A DNA stretch of 64,000 nt from Lysobacter stagni (GTDB lineage: Bacteria > Pseudomonadota > Gammaproteobacteria > Xanthomonadales > Xanthomonadaceae): positions 1,682,001-1,746,000 of the forward strand of contig NZ_JASGBI010000001.1 of assembly GCF_030053425.1 (NCBI RefSeq), given 5' to 3'. Below, one piece after another: positions 11,402-19,001 of the stretch. The translations under genes were made by a program, and so were the position numbers. Position 1 is the first letter of the stretch; every line of letters starts with the position of its first letter. Under the pieces are notes generated by a model, which ran no database searches, was not told the DNA's origin, and was given only the letters and a program-made list of their open reading frames with translations.

Positions 11402-12163
11402 ATGAGCGGCGCGGACTTCAAGGACCATTTCTCCGGCATCGCCGACGCCTACGCGCAGGCGCGACCGGAATATCCCGACGCCCTGTTCGACGCGATCGCC
11501 GCGGTGGTGCCAGCGACGGCGCACGTGTGGGAGCCCGGTTGCGGCAGCGGTCAGGCCACGCGCGGCCTGGCGGCGCGCTTTGCCTACGTCCATGCGACCG
11601 AGCCGAGTGCGAAACAACTGGCGCAGCACTGGGCGCAGCCGGGCACGGAACGCGTGACCCTGGCGGTGGAGCCCGGCGAGCGCACGGCCCTGCCGGATGC
11701 CAGCGTGCAACTGGTCGCCGTGGCGCAGGCGCTGCACTGGTTCGACCGGGCGCGCTTCTTCGCCGAGTGCACGCGTGTGCTGGTGCCCGGTGGAGTGCTG
11801 GCCGCGTGGGGCTATGCCGACTTCGTCGCGCCCGAAGGCATGGTCGAGGCGGTGGAGGCCTTCCGTGCCCGCATCGATCCCTACTGGCCGCCGGAGCGTG
11901 CGCAGATCGATGCGCACTACGCCGGCTACGACTGGCCCTTCCCGGCGCTGCCCGCGCCGTCGCTGTGGCTGGAGGCGGAATGGTCGCTGGCGCATTTCCT
12001 GCGCTACCTGTCGAGCATGTCGGCGGTGGCCCGGTGCACGGTTGATACCGGCGAGGACCCCGTCGCCCGCTACACCCCGGCCCTGGCCGCGGCCTGGGGC
12101 GACCCGGACGAGGTGCGCACGATCCAGTGGCCGCTATTCCTGCACCTGCGCCGGAAGAGCTGA
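11402..12163 (+). CDS. Class I SAM-dependent methyltransferase (methyltransferase 11 type)
   Basis: A 253-residue cytosolic protein. The N-terminus (FKDHFSGIADAYAQARPEYP) and the SAM-binding motif I, VWEPGCGSGQATRGLA (about residues 41-56), then ATEPSAKQLAQH (motif II) and VQLVAVAQALHWFD, match the small-molecule methyltransferase branch that includes trans-aconitate methyltransferase-like proteins. The substrate cannot be read from sequence. A GAGGAAA site precedes the ATG and the gap to ribD is 10 bp. It interrupts the ribD-ribE order seen in many relatives and ends before the FMN-riboswitch promoter, so it is probably the last gene of the glyA-nrdR-ribD transcript. Confidence 0.85.
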   Translation: MSGADFKDHFSGIADAYAQARPEYPDALFDAIAAVVPATAHVWEPGCGSGQATRGLAARFAYVHATEPSAKQLAQHWAQPGTERVTLAVEPGERTALPDASVQLVAVAQALHWFDRARFFAECTRVLVPGGVLAAWGYADFVAPEGMVEAVEAFRARIDPYWPPERAQIDAHYAGYDWPFPALPAPSLWLEAEWSLAHFLRYLSSMSAVARCTVDTGEDPVARYTPALAAAWGDPDEVRTIQWPLFLHLRRKS

Positions 12164-12213
12164 GCGACGCCATCGGCGGAACACTCCATCCGCCGGGCCC
12201 GTCCGGGGACGGA

Positions 12214-12222
12214 TGCTAGAAT
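12214..12222 (+). promoter_or_regulatory. Extended -10 promoter of the rib operon
   Basis: TGCTAGAAT (TGn plus TAGAAT, 12217-12222) lies about 35 bp before the riboswitch aptamer, so the transcript would start near 12229. A GCCGG-TTCG-CCGGC tetraloop hairpin follows at once. No good -35 is visible, which suits an extended -10 promoter. The same TAGAAT hexamer precedes ribH and rnpB. Confidence 0.5.
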
Positions 12223-12252
12223 TCCCGCGCCGGTTCGCCGGCACACAACTCG

Positions 12253-12447
12253 TAACGTCTTCAGGGCGGGGTGCGATTCCCCACCGGCGGTAGGCACGGC
12301 TGACCCCAGGGTCGACGTGCGAGTCCGCGAGCGCTTGGCGGCCACGATGGCCGTGAAGGTCAGCAGATCCGGTCCAATGCCGGAGCCGACGGTCGGAGCC
12401 TGCGGGAAACCGCGGACCTCCGGAAAGTCCGGATGAAAGAAGACAGC
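12253..12447 (+). ncRNA. FMN riboswitch (RFN element)
   Basis: The leader carries the conserved FMN aptamer core in order: TCTTCAGGGCGGGGTGCGATTC, then CCCACCGGCGGT, a variable arm around 12310-12360, AGATCCGGTCCAATGCCGGAGC, CCGACGGT and a closing GGATGAAAGAAGA that pairs with the start. The aptamer binds FMN and lowers expression of downstream riboflavin genes. The variable arm is larger than in E. coli. The element sits directly ahead of ribE, so it controls ribE-ribBX-ribH and perhaps nusB and thiL. ribD, upstream, is outside its reach. The expression platform contains a weak terminator hairpin (12473-12496) and a stem that hides the ribE Shine-Dalgarno (12604-12624). Confidence 0.95.
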
Positions 12448-12472
12448 CGCACACGGCCTGGTGCCGTGCGCC

Positions 12473-12496
12473 TGCCTCATGCCTTGGGGCGTTTTT
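12473..12496 (+). terminator. Candidate riboswitch terminator
   Basis: TGCCTC (12473-12478) can pair, with wobbles, with GGGGCG (12486-12491), followed by TTTTT. It comes after a CACGGC/GCCGTG hairpin (12452-12468) and right after the aptamer, where an intrinsic attenuator would be expected. The stem is short, so the call is tentative. Confidence 0.4.
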
Positions 12497-12549
12497 CGTT
12501 CATTCCTTCGAATGCGGGAAACGTTCACATGCAGATCCCTCTGCAAAAG

Positions 12550-12569
12550 CCCGTGCACCCTTGCACGGG
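12550..12569 (+). promoter_or_regulatory. Leader hairpin before ribE
   Basis: CCCGTGCA (12550-12557) and TGCACGGG (12562-12569) form a perfect 8-bp stem with a 4-base loop in the rib leader. It may be part of the switching structure or insulate the aptamer from the ribosome-binding region. Confidence 0.5.
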
Positions 12570-12603
12570 ATCCTCAGGAAAGGCCCTCGCGCGTCGCGAC
12601 TTC

Positions 12604-12624
12604 CGCCTCCATCCACTGGAGGCG
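12604..12624 (+). promoter_or_regulatory. Stem sequestering the ribE Shine-Dalgarno
   Basis: CGCCTCCA (12604-12611) pairs perfectly with TGGAGGCG (12617-12624). The right arm contains the GGAGG ribosome-binding site five to six bases before the ribE ATG at 12630. This is the arrangement expected of a translation-blocking expression platform, with FMN binding favouring the closed stem. Confidence 0.65.
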
Positions 12625-12629
12625 CGCTG

Positions 12630-13229
12630 ATGTTCACCGGAATCATCGAAGGCGTCGGTCGCCTGGCCGCCACCGAGCGCGTCGGCGGTGACGTGCGCCT
12701 GACCGTCCAGGTCGGGACGCTGTCGTTCGACGCCGTGCGCATGGGCGAGAGCATCGCCGTCAACGGCGTGTGCCTGACCGTGGTCGCGTTCGACGCGAAC
12801 AGCTTCGCCGCCGATGCATCGAACGAAACGCTGGCGCTCACCACGCTGGGCGCGCTGGACGTGGGCGATGCGGTCAACCTGGAGCGCGCCATGCGCCCGA
12901 CCGACCGCCTCGGCGGGCACCTGGTGAGTGGCCACGTCGATGGCCTGGGCCGCGTCGAGCGCATCGCCGACGACGCGCGCGCGCAGCGCTGGCGCTTCAC
13001 TGCGCCCGCATCGCTGATGCGCTACATCGCGAAGAAGGGCTCCATCTGCGTCGATGGCGTCAGCCTCACCGTCAACGAAGTCGACGATGCCGGGTTCGAG
13101 GTCGCGTTGATCCCGCACACGGTCTCGCACACGCGTTTCGCGCAGACGCAGGTGGGCGACGCGGTGAACCTGGAGATCGACCTGGTCGCGCGGTATGTCG
13201 AACGGCTGCTTGCCGGTCGCACGGAATAA
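12630..13229 (+). CDS. ribE: Riboflavin synthase alpha subunit
   Basis: A 199-residue enzyme that dismutates two 6,7-dimethyl-8-ribityllumazines to riboflavin. It has the two tandem lumazine-binding repeats of the family: MFTGIIEGVGRL...ESIAVNGVCLTVVAF...LGGHLVSGHVDG, then FTAPASLMRYIAKKGSICVDGVSLTVN...NLEIDLVARYVERLL. The MFTGIIEG start is diagnostic and fixes ATG 12630. An upstream in-frame extension is ignored because it lies in the structured leader. It is the first gene behind the FMN riboswitch, and its Shine-Dalgarno is in a stem. The gap to the next gene is 12 bp. Confidence 0.96.
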   Translation: MFTGIIEGVGRLAATERVGGDVRLTVQVGTLSFDAVRMGESIAVNGVCLTVVAFDANSFAADASNETLALTTLGALDVGDAVNLERAMRPTDRLGGHLVSGHVDGLGRVERIADDARAQRWRFTAPASLMRYIAKKGSICVDGVSLTVNEVDDAGFEVALIPHTVSHTRFAQTQVGDAVNLEIDLVARYVERLLAGRTE

Positions 13230-13241
13230 CGGAAGAACCTC

Positions 13242-14354
13242 ATGCCTTTCAGCCCCATCCCCGAACTGCTGGACGAAATCCGCAACGGCCGCATGGTCGT
13301 GATCGTGGACGACGAAGACCGCGAGAACGAAGGCGACCTGATCATGGCCGCCGAACTGGTGCGCCCGCAGGACATCAACTTCATGGTCACGCATGCGCGT
13401 GGCCTGGTGTGCCTGTCGCTCACGCGCGAACGTTGCCGCCAGCTCGGCCTGCCGCCGATGGTGCGCGACAACACGTCGCCGCATCACACCAACTTCACCG
13501 TGAGCATCGAGGCGGCCGAAGGCGTCACCACGGGTATCAGCGCGTACGACCGCGCGCACACCGTGCGCACGGCGGTGCGTCCGGATGCGGCGCCCAGCGA
13601 TCTGTCGCAGCCCGGCCACATCTTCCCGCTGCAGGCGCAGCCCGGCGGCGTGCTCAATCGCGCCGGTCATACCGAGGCCGCATCCGATCTGGCACTGCTG
13701 GCGGGTCTGGAGCCTGCGGGCGTGCTGGTGGAGATCCTCAACCCCGACGGCAGCATGGCGCGTCGTCCCGAACTGGAAGCCTTTGCCGCCGAACACGGCC
13801 TGAAGATCGGCTCCATCGAGGAACTGATCCGCTACCGCCTGGCCACCGAACACACGGTGGAACGCGTGGACGAGCGCGAGATCGAGACCGAACACGGCCC
13901 GTTCCAGCTCTTCACCTACCGCGACCGCCTGAGCCACGCGCTGCATTTCGCCCTGCGCCGCGGCGAGGCCGACCCTTCCGAGCCGACCCTGGTGCGCGTG
14001 CACGTGCAGAACCCGCTGGCCGATGCACTGCACTGGCGGCGAGCGGACTTCGGCCCGGCCGTGGGTGAGGTGCTGAAGATGATCGCCGCCGAAGGCAGCG
14101 GCGCCCTGGTGCTGCTGGCTGACCATGCCGACCCCGACGCGCTGCTGGCCCGTATCCGCGCACCGCAGCAGGCCGACGAGACGCCCCGCGCGCGCGCCCA
14201 CGCCCTGGCCGAGTGGCGACGCAATGGCGCCGGCGGCCAGATCCTGGCCGACCTGGGTCTGGGTCGACTTCGCGTGCTGGGCACGCCCCGCAAGCAGATC
14301 GGCCTGGCCGGTTTCGGCCTGGAAGTGGTCGACTACGTCGAACTGCCGCACTGA
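13242..14354 (+). CDS. ribB: 3,4-dihydroxy-2-butanone-4-phosphate synthase with a degenerate GTP cyclohydrolase II-like domain (RibBX type)
   Basis: A 370-residue fusion. Residues 1-205 are a complete RibB domain ([11 protein letters not shown] at 23-33, [29 protein letters not shown]), which makes dihydroxybutanone phosphate from ribulose 5-phosphate. The C-terminal half aligns in position with GTP cyclohydrolase II, but the zinc/active-site motif HSECLTGD is replaced by [12 protein letters not shown], and no catalytic cysteines remain. The late [19 protein letters not shown] segment is retained. The organism therefore needs a separate GTP cyclohydrolase II elsewhere. Such RibBX variants are known in Proteobacteria. 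The extra domain may be structural or regulatory. It is controlled by the FMN riboswitch. Confidence 0.93.
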   Translation: MPFSPIPELLDEIRNGRMVVIVDDEDRENEGDLIMAAELVRPQDINFMVTHARGLVCLSLTRERCRQLGLPPMVRDNTSPHHTNFTVSIEAAEGVTTGISAYDRAHTVRTAVRPDAAPSDLSQPGHIFPLQAQPGGVLNRAGHTEAASDLALLAGLEPAGVLVEILNPDGSMARRPELEAFAAEHGLKIGSIEELIRYRLATEHTVERVDEREIETEHGPFQLFTYRDRLSHALHFALRRGEADPSEPTLVRVHVQNPLADALHWRRADFGPAVGEVLKMIAAEGSGALVLLADHADPDALLARIRAPQQADETPRARAHALAEWRRNGAGGQILADLGLGRLRVLGTPRKQIGLAGFGLEVVDYVELPH

Positions 14355-14367
14355 ACGTGTCGGCGAC

Positions 14368-14391
14368 CCCTCCCCAGCAAGCCGGGGAGGG
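14368..14391 (+). repeat. CCCTCCCC hairpin between ribBX and ribH
   Basis: CCCTCCCC (14368-14375) and GGGGAGGG (14384-14391) pair over 8 bp with an 8-base loop. There is no U-run, and a TAGAAT -10-like hexamer follows at 14420. It may partly end the rib transcript or stabilise its 3' end. Confidence 0.5.
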
Positions 14392-14419
14392 AGTTGAAAG
14401 GCCCGGACCCTGCGCGGGT

Positions 14420-14425
14420 TAGAAT
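14420..14425 (+). promoter_or_regulatory. Candidate internal -10 ahead of ribH
   Basis: TAGAAT, followed by TCCCA as in the rib-operon promoter, lies 26 bp before the ribH ATG and just after the hairpin at 14368-14391. An internal promoter here would let ribH, nusB and thiL escape the riboswitch. No clear -35. Confidence 0.35.
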
Positions 14426-14450
14426 TCCCACCCTTCACGAAGAACGCCCC

Positions 14451-14918
14451 ATGACCCACTACGAAGGCGACCTGCGCAGCCCCGACGGCGCGCGGTTCGC
14501 GATCATCGCCAGCCGCTGGAACCCGCGCATCACCGATACGCTGGTCGCCGGCGCGCGCAGGACCTTCGCCGAGAACGGCGTGGGCGAGGGCGCGGTCGAC
14601 GTGATCCGGGTGCCCGGCGCGTGGGAGATCCCCGTGGTCGCGGCGCGCCTGGCCAAGGCCGGCCGGCATGCTGCGGTGGTGGCGCTGGGTTGCGTGGTGC
14701 GTGGCGACACGCGTCATTACGAACAGGTCGCCGACGGCTGCTCGGACGGTCTGATGCGCGTGCAACTGGATTACGGCCTGCCCGTCGCCAACGGTGTGCT
14801 CGCCGTGGAGCGCCACGAGGACGCCGAAGCGCGCGCCGGTGGCACGCACGGCAACAAGGGCGAGGAAGCGGCTTTGGCCGCGCTGGAAATGAGTCATCTG
14901 CTGGGGCAACTGCCATGA
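14451..14918 (+). CDS. ribH: 6,7-dimethyl-8-ribityllumazine synthase
   Basis: A 155-residue protein of the icosahedral lumazine synthase family, condensing the RibD/RibB products into ribityllumazine. It shows [50 protein letters not shown] and [18 protein letters not shown], covering the substrate-binding PGA/GAV region and the catalytic His (RHE). The ATG at 14451 is chosen because the sequence upstream is intergenic and hairpin-rich. Its stop overlaps the nusB start (ATGA), which implies translational coupling, a common gammaproteobacterial arrangement. Confidence 0.96.
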   Translation: MTHYEGDLRSPDGARFAIIASRWNPRITDTLVAGARRTFAENGVGEGAVDVIRVPGAWEIPVVAARLAKAGRHAAVVALGCVVRGDTRHYEQVADGCSDGLMRVQLDYGLPVANGVLAVERHEDAEARAGGTHGNKGEEAALAALEMSHLLGQLP

Positions 14919-15370
14919 ACCGTCGTCGTCCGGATGGAATCGACCCCGTTGCCCGCTCGCGTGCGCGTCGTCGCGCGCTGCAGGCCGTCTACGCCTGGCA
15001 GATGTCCGGCTCGAGCGCGCGCGACGTGATCGCGCAGTTCGCGCACGAGCAGGCCAAGGAACAGGCGGATCTGGAATATTTCGAAGACCTGGTGCGCGGT
15101 GTCGAACAGCATTGCGACGACCTGGACGAGGCGCTCAAGCCCTTCCTCGACCGTGACATCGACCAGGTCGATGCGATCGAGCGCGCCGCGCTGCGCATCG
15201 CTGCCTACGAGCTGCGCCACCGTCCTGACGTGCCGTACCGCGTGGTGATCAACGAGGCCATCGAATCGGTGAAGCGCTTCGGCGCCGAACACGGCCACAC
15301 CTACGTCAACGGTGTGCTCGACCACGCCGCCGCGGCCTGGCGCTCGGTGGAAGTGCAGTCGCGCAAGTGA
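14915..15370 (+). CDS. nusB: Transcription antitermination factor NusB
   Basis: A 151-residue all-helical RNA-binding protein that, with S10 (NusE), assembles on boxA sequences and supports antitermination of rRNA transcription. Recognisable parts are [16 protein letters not shown] at the N-terminus, [19 protein letters not shown], and [18 protein letters not shown], all core family motifs. The N-terminus is basic and slightly extended. It starts inside the last codons of ribH (4-base ATGA overlap), so it is translated from the same message. thiL follows after 49 bp. Confidence 0.95.
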   Translation: MNRRRPDGIDPVARSRARRRALQAVYAWQMSGSSARDVIAQFAHEQAKEQADLEYFEDLVRGVEQHCDDLDEALKPFLDRDIDQVDAIERAALRIAAYELRHRPDVPYRVVINEAIESVKRFGAEHGHTYVNGVLDHAAAAWRSVEVQSRK

Positions 15371-15419
15371 TTCCCGCGCCCGCGCCGCGATGCGGAGTGG
15401 GCTCGATTGGAGGCTGGCG

Positions 15420-16367
15420 GTGCCGGAATTCGATCTGATCGAACGCATCCGCCAGCGTGCCGGCGCGCGCGATGACGTCGTACTGGGCATCGGCGACGAC
15501 GCCGCGGTGCTGTGCGTGCCGGCCGGTCGCCAGCTGGTGGTCGCCATGGACACCCTCAATGCCGGCGTGCATTTCCCGCACGACACCGCCGCGGCCGACA
15601 TCGGCTGGAAGGCGCTCGCGGTGAACCTGTCGGACCTGGCTGCGATGGGCGCCGAACCCGCGTGGTGCACGCTGTCGCTGTCGCTTGCCCAGGCCGACGA
15701 CGCGTGGGTGGACGGCTTCCTCGACGGATTCCTCACGGTCGCGCACGCGCATCGCGTATCGCTCGTCGGCGGCGATACCACGCGCGGTCCGCTCTCGATC
15801 AGCGTTACCGTGCACGGCTTCGTCGATCCCGGCCGCGCGTTGCGTCGCGATGCCGCGCTGGCAGGCGACGATGTGTGGGTGAGTGGCACGCTGGGCGATG
15901 CGGCGGCGGCCTTGCGGCAATGGCACGGCGGTGGCGTGCGCGACGCGTTCCTGCGCGGTCGCCTGGACCGGCCGACGCCGCGTGTGGCGCTGGGGCAGGC
16001 ACTGGCGTCGGTCGCACATGCCTGCATCGACATCTCCGACGGATTGCTGGCCGACCTTGCCCATGTGTGTCGCGGCAGTGGCGTCGGGGCGCAGGTGTCG
16101 GTCGACGAGCTCCCGCTTGCGCCGGCTTTGCGCGCGGCCTTCGATGGCGATGCACGTCGCACGTTGCAGGCAGCCGGCGGAGACGACTACGAACTGTGCT
16201 TCACGGCTGCACCGGACCTGCGTGGTGAAGTCGAACGCGCCGGCCTGGATGCCGCGACGCCCGTCACGCGCATCGGTCGCATCGTCGAAGGCGAGGGCGT
16301 CCAGACGGCCACGGCCGATGGGCAGGCCTGGCATGCGGAGCATGCGGGCTATCAGCATTTCGCCTGA
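15420..16367 (+). CDS. thiL: Thiamine-monophosphate kinase
   Basis: A 315-residue PurM-fold kinase that phosphorylates thiamine monophosphate to the active cofactor TPP. The N-terminal EFDLIERIRQRAG, the metal/ATP motif LGIGDDAAVL, VAMDTLNAGVHFP, DIGWKALAVNLSDLAAMGAEP, LVGGDTTRGPLS, CIDISDGLLADLAHV and AGGDDYELCF are in canonical order. I prefer the GTG start at 15420 because GGAGG lies six bases upstream and the family normally begins right before EFxLI. An ATG at 15390 has no such support. The order nusB-thiL is conserved in Gammaproteobacteria. Confidence 0.95.
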   Translation: MPEFDLIERIRQRAGARDDVVLGIGDDAAVLCVPAGRQLVVAMDTLNAGVHFPHDTAAADIGWKALAVNLSDLAAMGAEPAWCTLSLSLAQADDAWVDGFLDGFLTVAHAHRVSLVGGDTTRGPLSISVTVHGFVDPGRALRRDAALAGDDVWVSGTLGDAAAALRQWHGGGVRDAFLRGRLDRPTPRVALGQALASVAHACIDISDGLLADLAHVCRGSGVGAQVSVDELPLAPALRAAFDGDARRTLQAAGGDDYELCFTAAPDLRGEVERAGLDAATPVTRIGRIVEGEGVQTATADGQAWHAEHAGYQHFA

Positions 16368-16486
16368 TCGGCCCTGAGCGGCGTCAGCACGCGGCCACGG
16401 CCGCCGGCGTAAGATCGAACGCGGCGACGCCGGGCCGCCTTGTCGCGGGTCGCCCACTTTCCGCTGCCGCAAACAGGAGCATTCGC

Positions 16487-16678
16487 GTGGACCAAGACAC
16501 GAGGTTGCTGGTCGGATCGCTGTTCTTCGTCGTGCCGGTCATATTGCTGGTGGTGATGTTCTTCCTCAACCGCAGCCGCGGCGGCATCGGCCGCAACTGG
16601 GGCGCGGTGCTGATGGTGATCCTGTGCTGGGTGGTCGGAATGCTGCTGGTGATGAAGAAGCTGGACCAGTTCCTCTGA
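16487..16678 (+). CDS. Small two-helix membrane protein, unknown function
   Basis: A 63-residue protein with a GTG start preceded by CAGGAGC. It has two hydrophobic helices (about residues 8-28 and 39-56) separated by a basic loop (NRSRGGIGRN), so both ends are probably on one side of the inner membrane. The codon pattern is normal for the genome, which with the good ribosome-binding site supports a real gene. I do not recognise a family. It lies 119 bp after thiL, and its stop is only 8 bp from the convergent flavin oxidase. A TAAGAT element at about 16410 could be its -10. Confidence 0.6.
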   Translation: MDQDTRLLVGSLFFVVPVILLVVMFFLNRSRGGIGRNWGAVLMVILCWVVGMLLVMKKLDQFL

Positions 16679-16686
16679 GCGCGCGC

Positions 16687-18069
16687 TCAGTCCGGCAGCA
16701 GCTTGCCCGGGTTGAGGATGCCGTCGGGATCGAACGCGGCCTTCACCGCGCGCATCATCGATAGAGTGGGTGCGTCGATCGCCTGCGGCATGAACGCACG
16801 CTTGGCCAGGCCGATGCCGTGCTCGCCCGACAGCGTGCCGCCCAGCGACAACGCCAGTGCGAACACGCGCCCCATCGCGACCTGCGCGCGTTCGGTTTCG
16901 GCGGCATCGTCGGGGTGGTAGAGCAGGTTGACGTGCAGGTTGCCGTTGCCCGCGTGGCCGAAGCACACGATGGGCAGCGCGAACTCGCGTGACAGTGCCT
17001 GTACGCCGTCGACCAGCTGCGGGATGCGCGACACCGGCACCACCACGTCTTCGTTGATCTTGCCCGGCGCCAGCGTGCGCAGCGACGGCGACAGTGCCTT
17101 GCGCGCGGCCCACAGCCTGTCGCGCGCGGCCTCGTCGGCGGCATCGTCCAGCGACACCAGCCCATCGCCATCGGCCGCACGCATCAGTGCCTCGACATCG
17201 TGCGGCAGCGTCTGCGCATCGCCATCGGCCTCGATCATGAGCAGCGCGCCGGCTTCCAGTGGAAGATCCGCGCCGCCGACGTCGCGTGCCAGGCGCACCG
17301 CATCGCCGTCCATGAATTCCAGCATCGATGGCGTGACCGGTTGCGCCATCAACCGCGCCACCGCCTGCGCTGCGCTGGAGACGTCGCGGTAGATCGCTCG
17401 CACGGCGCGGCGCGAAGCGGGCAGGGGCGTGAGGCGCAGGCTGGCTTCCACGATCAGCGCCAGCGTGCCTTCGCTGCCGACCAGCAGGCGCTGCAGGTCG
17501 TAACCGGTCGCGCCCTTGGTGGTGGCGGTGCCGCAGTGGATCAGTTCGCCCGTGCCAGTCACGGCGGTGAGTGCGAGCACGTTGTCGCGGCTGGCGCCGT
17601 ACTTCACCGCGCGCGGTCCGCCGGCGTTGCAGGCGAGGTTGCCGCCGACGCTGCTGTAACCGGCGCTGGTGGGATCGGGCGGCCAGAACAGGCCGTGGGG
17701 TTTCAGTGCGGCCTGCAGTTCGCCGTTGAGCACGCCCGGTTCGACCACCGCGCAACGGTCGCCAGGTCGTATCTCCAGGATGCGGTTCATGCGTTCGAAC
17801 GACACGACCACGCCACCGGCGACCGGCACCGCCGCGCCCGTGGTGTTGGTGCCGCGCCCGCGCGCGACCACCGGCACGCCCGCGTTGCGGCACGCACGCA
17901 CGAGCGAAGCGACCTGCTCCCGCGTCGACGGCAGCGCCACGGCGTCGGGCAATGACTGCCGGCGCGAGTTGTCGTACGCGTAGGCCAGGCGCTCGCTGGG
18001 ATCGGTACGCCAGCCGTCGCCGAGCAGCGAGGCCAGTTCCGAAGCGAGCGCGGGCGGCAACGGATTCAT
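16687..18069 (-). CDS. FAD-linked oxidase, GlcD/D-lactate dehydrogenase-like
   Basis: A 460-residue flavoprotein. The N-terminal PCMH FAD-binding domain has PVVARGRGTNTTGAAVPV, VVEPGV, and DPTSAGYSSVGGNLACNAGG; a C-terminal FAD-linked oxidase domain contains GKINEDVVVPVS, CFGHAGNGNLHVN and SGEHGIGLAKR. This is the layout of glycolate oxidase GlcD and bacterial D-lactate dehydrogenases (cytochrome type), which oxidise 2-hydroxyacids. No glcE/glcF partners are present, so a D-lactate or D-2-hydroxyglutarate type is at least as likely. The ATG at 18069 overlaps the end of the upstream membrane gene by four bases, so the frame's longer upstream extension is not used. Confidence 0.85.
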   Translation of the reverse strand: MNPLPPALASELASLLGDGWRTDPSERLAYAYDNSRRQSLPDAVALPSTREQVASLVRACRNAGVPVVARGRGTNTTGAAVPVAGGVVVSFERMNRILEIRPGDRCAVVEPGVLNGELQAALKPHGLFWPPDPTSAGYSSVGGNLACNAGGPRAVKYGASRDNVLALTAVTGTGELIHCGTATTKGATGYDLQRLLVGSEGTLALIVEASLRLTPLPASRRAVRAIYRDVSSAAQAVARLMAQPVTPSMLEFMDGDAVRLARDVGGADLPLEAGALLMIEADGDAQTLPHDVEALMRAADGDGLVSLDDAADEAARDRLWAARKALSPSLRTLAPGKINEDVVVPVSRIPQLVDGVQALSREFALPIVCFGHAGNGNLHVNLLYHPDDAAETERAQVAMGRVFALALSLGGTLSGEHGIGLAKRAFMPQAIDAPTLSMMRAVKAAFDPDGILNPGKLLPD

Positions 18070-18599
18070 GGGCGGGAGGATACCGCCCGGCGCACGGCGA
18101 TGGCCGCCATCACGACCAGCGCGCACGGCAACCAGACCCAGAGCATCTCGGAGAGGATCACGTCCATGCCGCGCGCGCTGAAGAAACCAGCGCCGATCGG
18201 CGACACCGCAATGGGACGCCACGGCGCGAACAGCCGTTCGTCCGACCACGGCCACCACAGCGCGACCCCCAGGCCGCCGTTGGTCAGCGCATCCAGCAGC
18301 GCATGCGAGGCCGCGCATGCGAACAGCCACGCGGCCGCGACCGTGGCTCGCGCGCGCAACGGACGGTGCAGCAATGCGCCCAGCGCAGCGATGCCGAGCG
18401 CGAACACGAACGAATGACTGGCACCGCGGTGACCGAACGCATCCGCATAGGCGATGCCCATGCGGAACGCGATCACGTCCGCGTCCGGCAGCATGGCGGC
18501 CACCGCGCCCGCGATCCACAACCGGCGGCCCAGGCGGGGAACGCCCATTGCCAATGCCGCGGCGAGCGGCACGACCGAGTGGGTGAAGACGGTTGGCAT
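18066..18599 (-). CDS. YdjM/DUF457-type membrane-bound metal-dependent hydrolase-like protein
   Basis: A 177-residue polytopic membrane protein. The N-terminal MPTVFTHSVVPLAAAL, the LPDADVIAF motif and the HRGASHSFVFAL motif provide His and Asp residues conserved in the YdjM family, which is annotated as an inner-membrane metal-dependent hydrolase. A second His cluster, CAASHALLDALTNGG, completes the expected ligand set. About four hydrophobic helices follow. An in-frame TTG at 18617 is possible, but ATG 18599 gives the family-like start. It is in a minus-strand series yraN, this gene, flavin oxidase and ends by overlapping the oxidase start (four bases). Biological role unknown. Confidence 0.8.
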   Translation of the reverse strand: MPTVFTHSVVPLAAALAMGVPRLGRRLWIAGAVAAMLPDADVIAFRMGIAYADAFGHRGASHSFVFALGIAALGALLHRPLRARATVAAAWLFACAASHALLDALTNGGLGVALWWPWSDERLFAPWRPIAVSPIGAGFFSARGMDVILSEMLWVWLPCALVVMAAIAVRRAVSSRP

Positions 18600-18620
18600 G
18601 TCAGTGGTTGTGACCAATGC

Positions 18621-19001
18621 TCATGCGTCGTCCGCACGGAATGCATCGCGCAGCCAGTTGAGCCGTGGCGATGCGGGATCACCGTCGGCTTCGATCACAT
18701 CAAAACGACACGCGGACTGCGCATGTCGGGGGTGACTGGCCAGGAACGCCTGCGCGGCGTGTATCAGCTTGCGGCGCTTGTGCACATCCACCGAAGCCGC
18801 GCCGCCGCCGAAACGTACGTTGTTGCGGTAACGCACTTCGACGAACACCAGCATGGCGCCGTCGAGCATGACCAGATCGAGTTCGCCCAGGCGGTAGTTC
18901 GCGTTGGCCGCGACTTCGCGCAGCCCCGCACGCAACAGGTGGTCGCGCGCGGCGGCTTCGACCGCCGCACCGCGCGCACGGCGATCAGCGCCGGGTCGCA
19001 T
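18621..19001 (-). CDS. yraN: YraN / UPF0102 nuclease-fold protein
   Basis: A 126-residue protein of the UPF0102 family with a restriction-endonuclease-like core: [20 protein letters not shown], then [25 protein letters not shown], matching the G-E-x-D-L ... V-F-V-E-V-K pattern of PD-(D/E)xK folds, and [13 protein letters not shown]. Function is still unclear; a Holliday junction resolvase-like role has been proposed. Its ATG at 19001 lies inside the end of lpoA (17-bp overlap). The lpoA-yraN pair divergent from rsmI is the conserved E. coli yraM-yraN/yraL arrangement. Confidence 0.9.
   Translation of the reverse strand: MRPGADRRARGAAVEAAARDHLLRAGLREVAANANYRLGELDLVMLDGAMLVFVEVRYRNNVRFGGGAASVDVHKRRKLIHAAQAFLASHPRHAQSACRFDVIEADGDPASPRLNWLRDAFRADDA

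Noticed and set aside
12433..12630. Small open frame in the rib leader, possible leader peptide
   Set aside because: It runs through the aptamer end and hairpins, has no ribosome-binding site and no riboflavin-related codon pattern; FMN control by RNA explains the leader.
12525..14909. Long open frame antisense to the rib genes
   Set aside because: Lies opposite ribE, ribBX and ribH, which are certain; composition is that of an antisense GC-rich frame.
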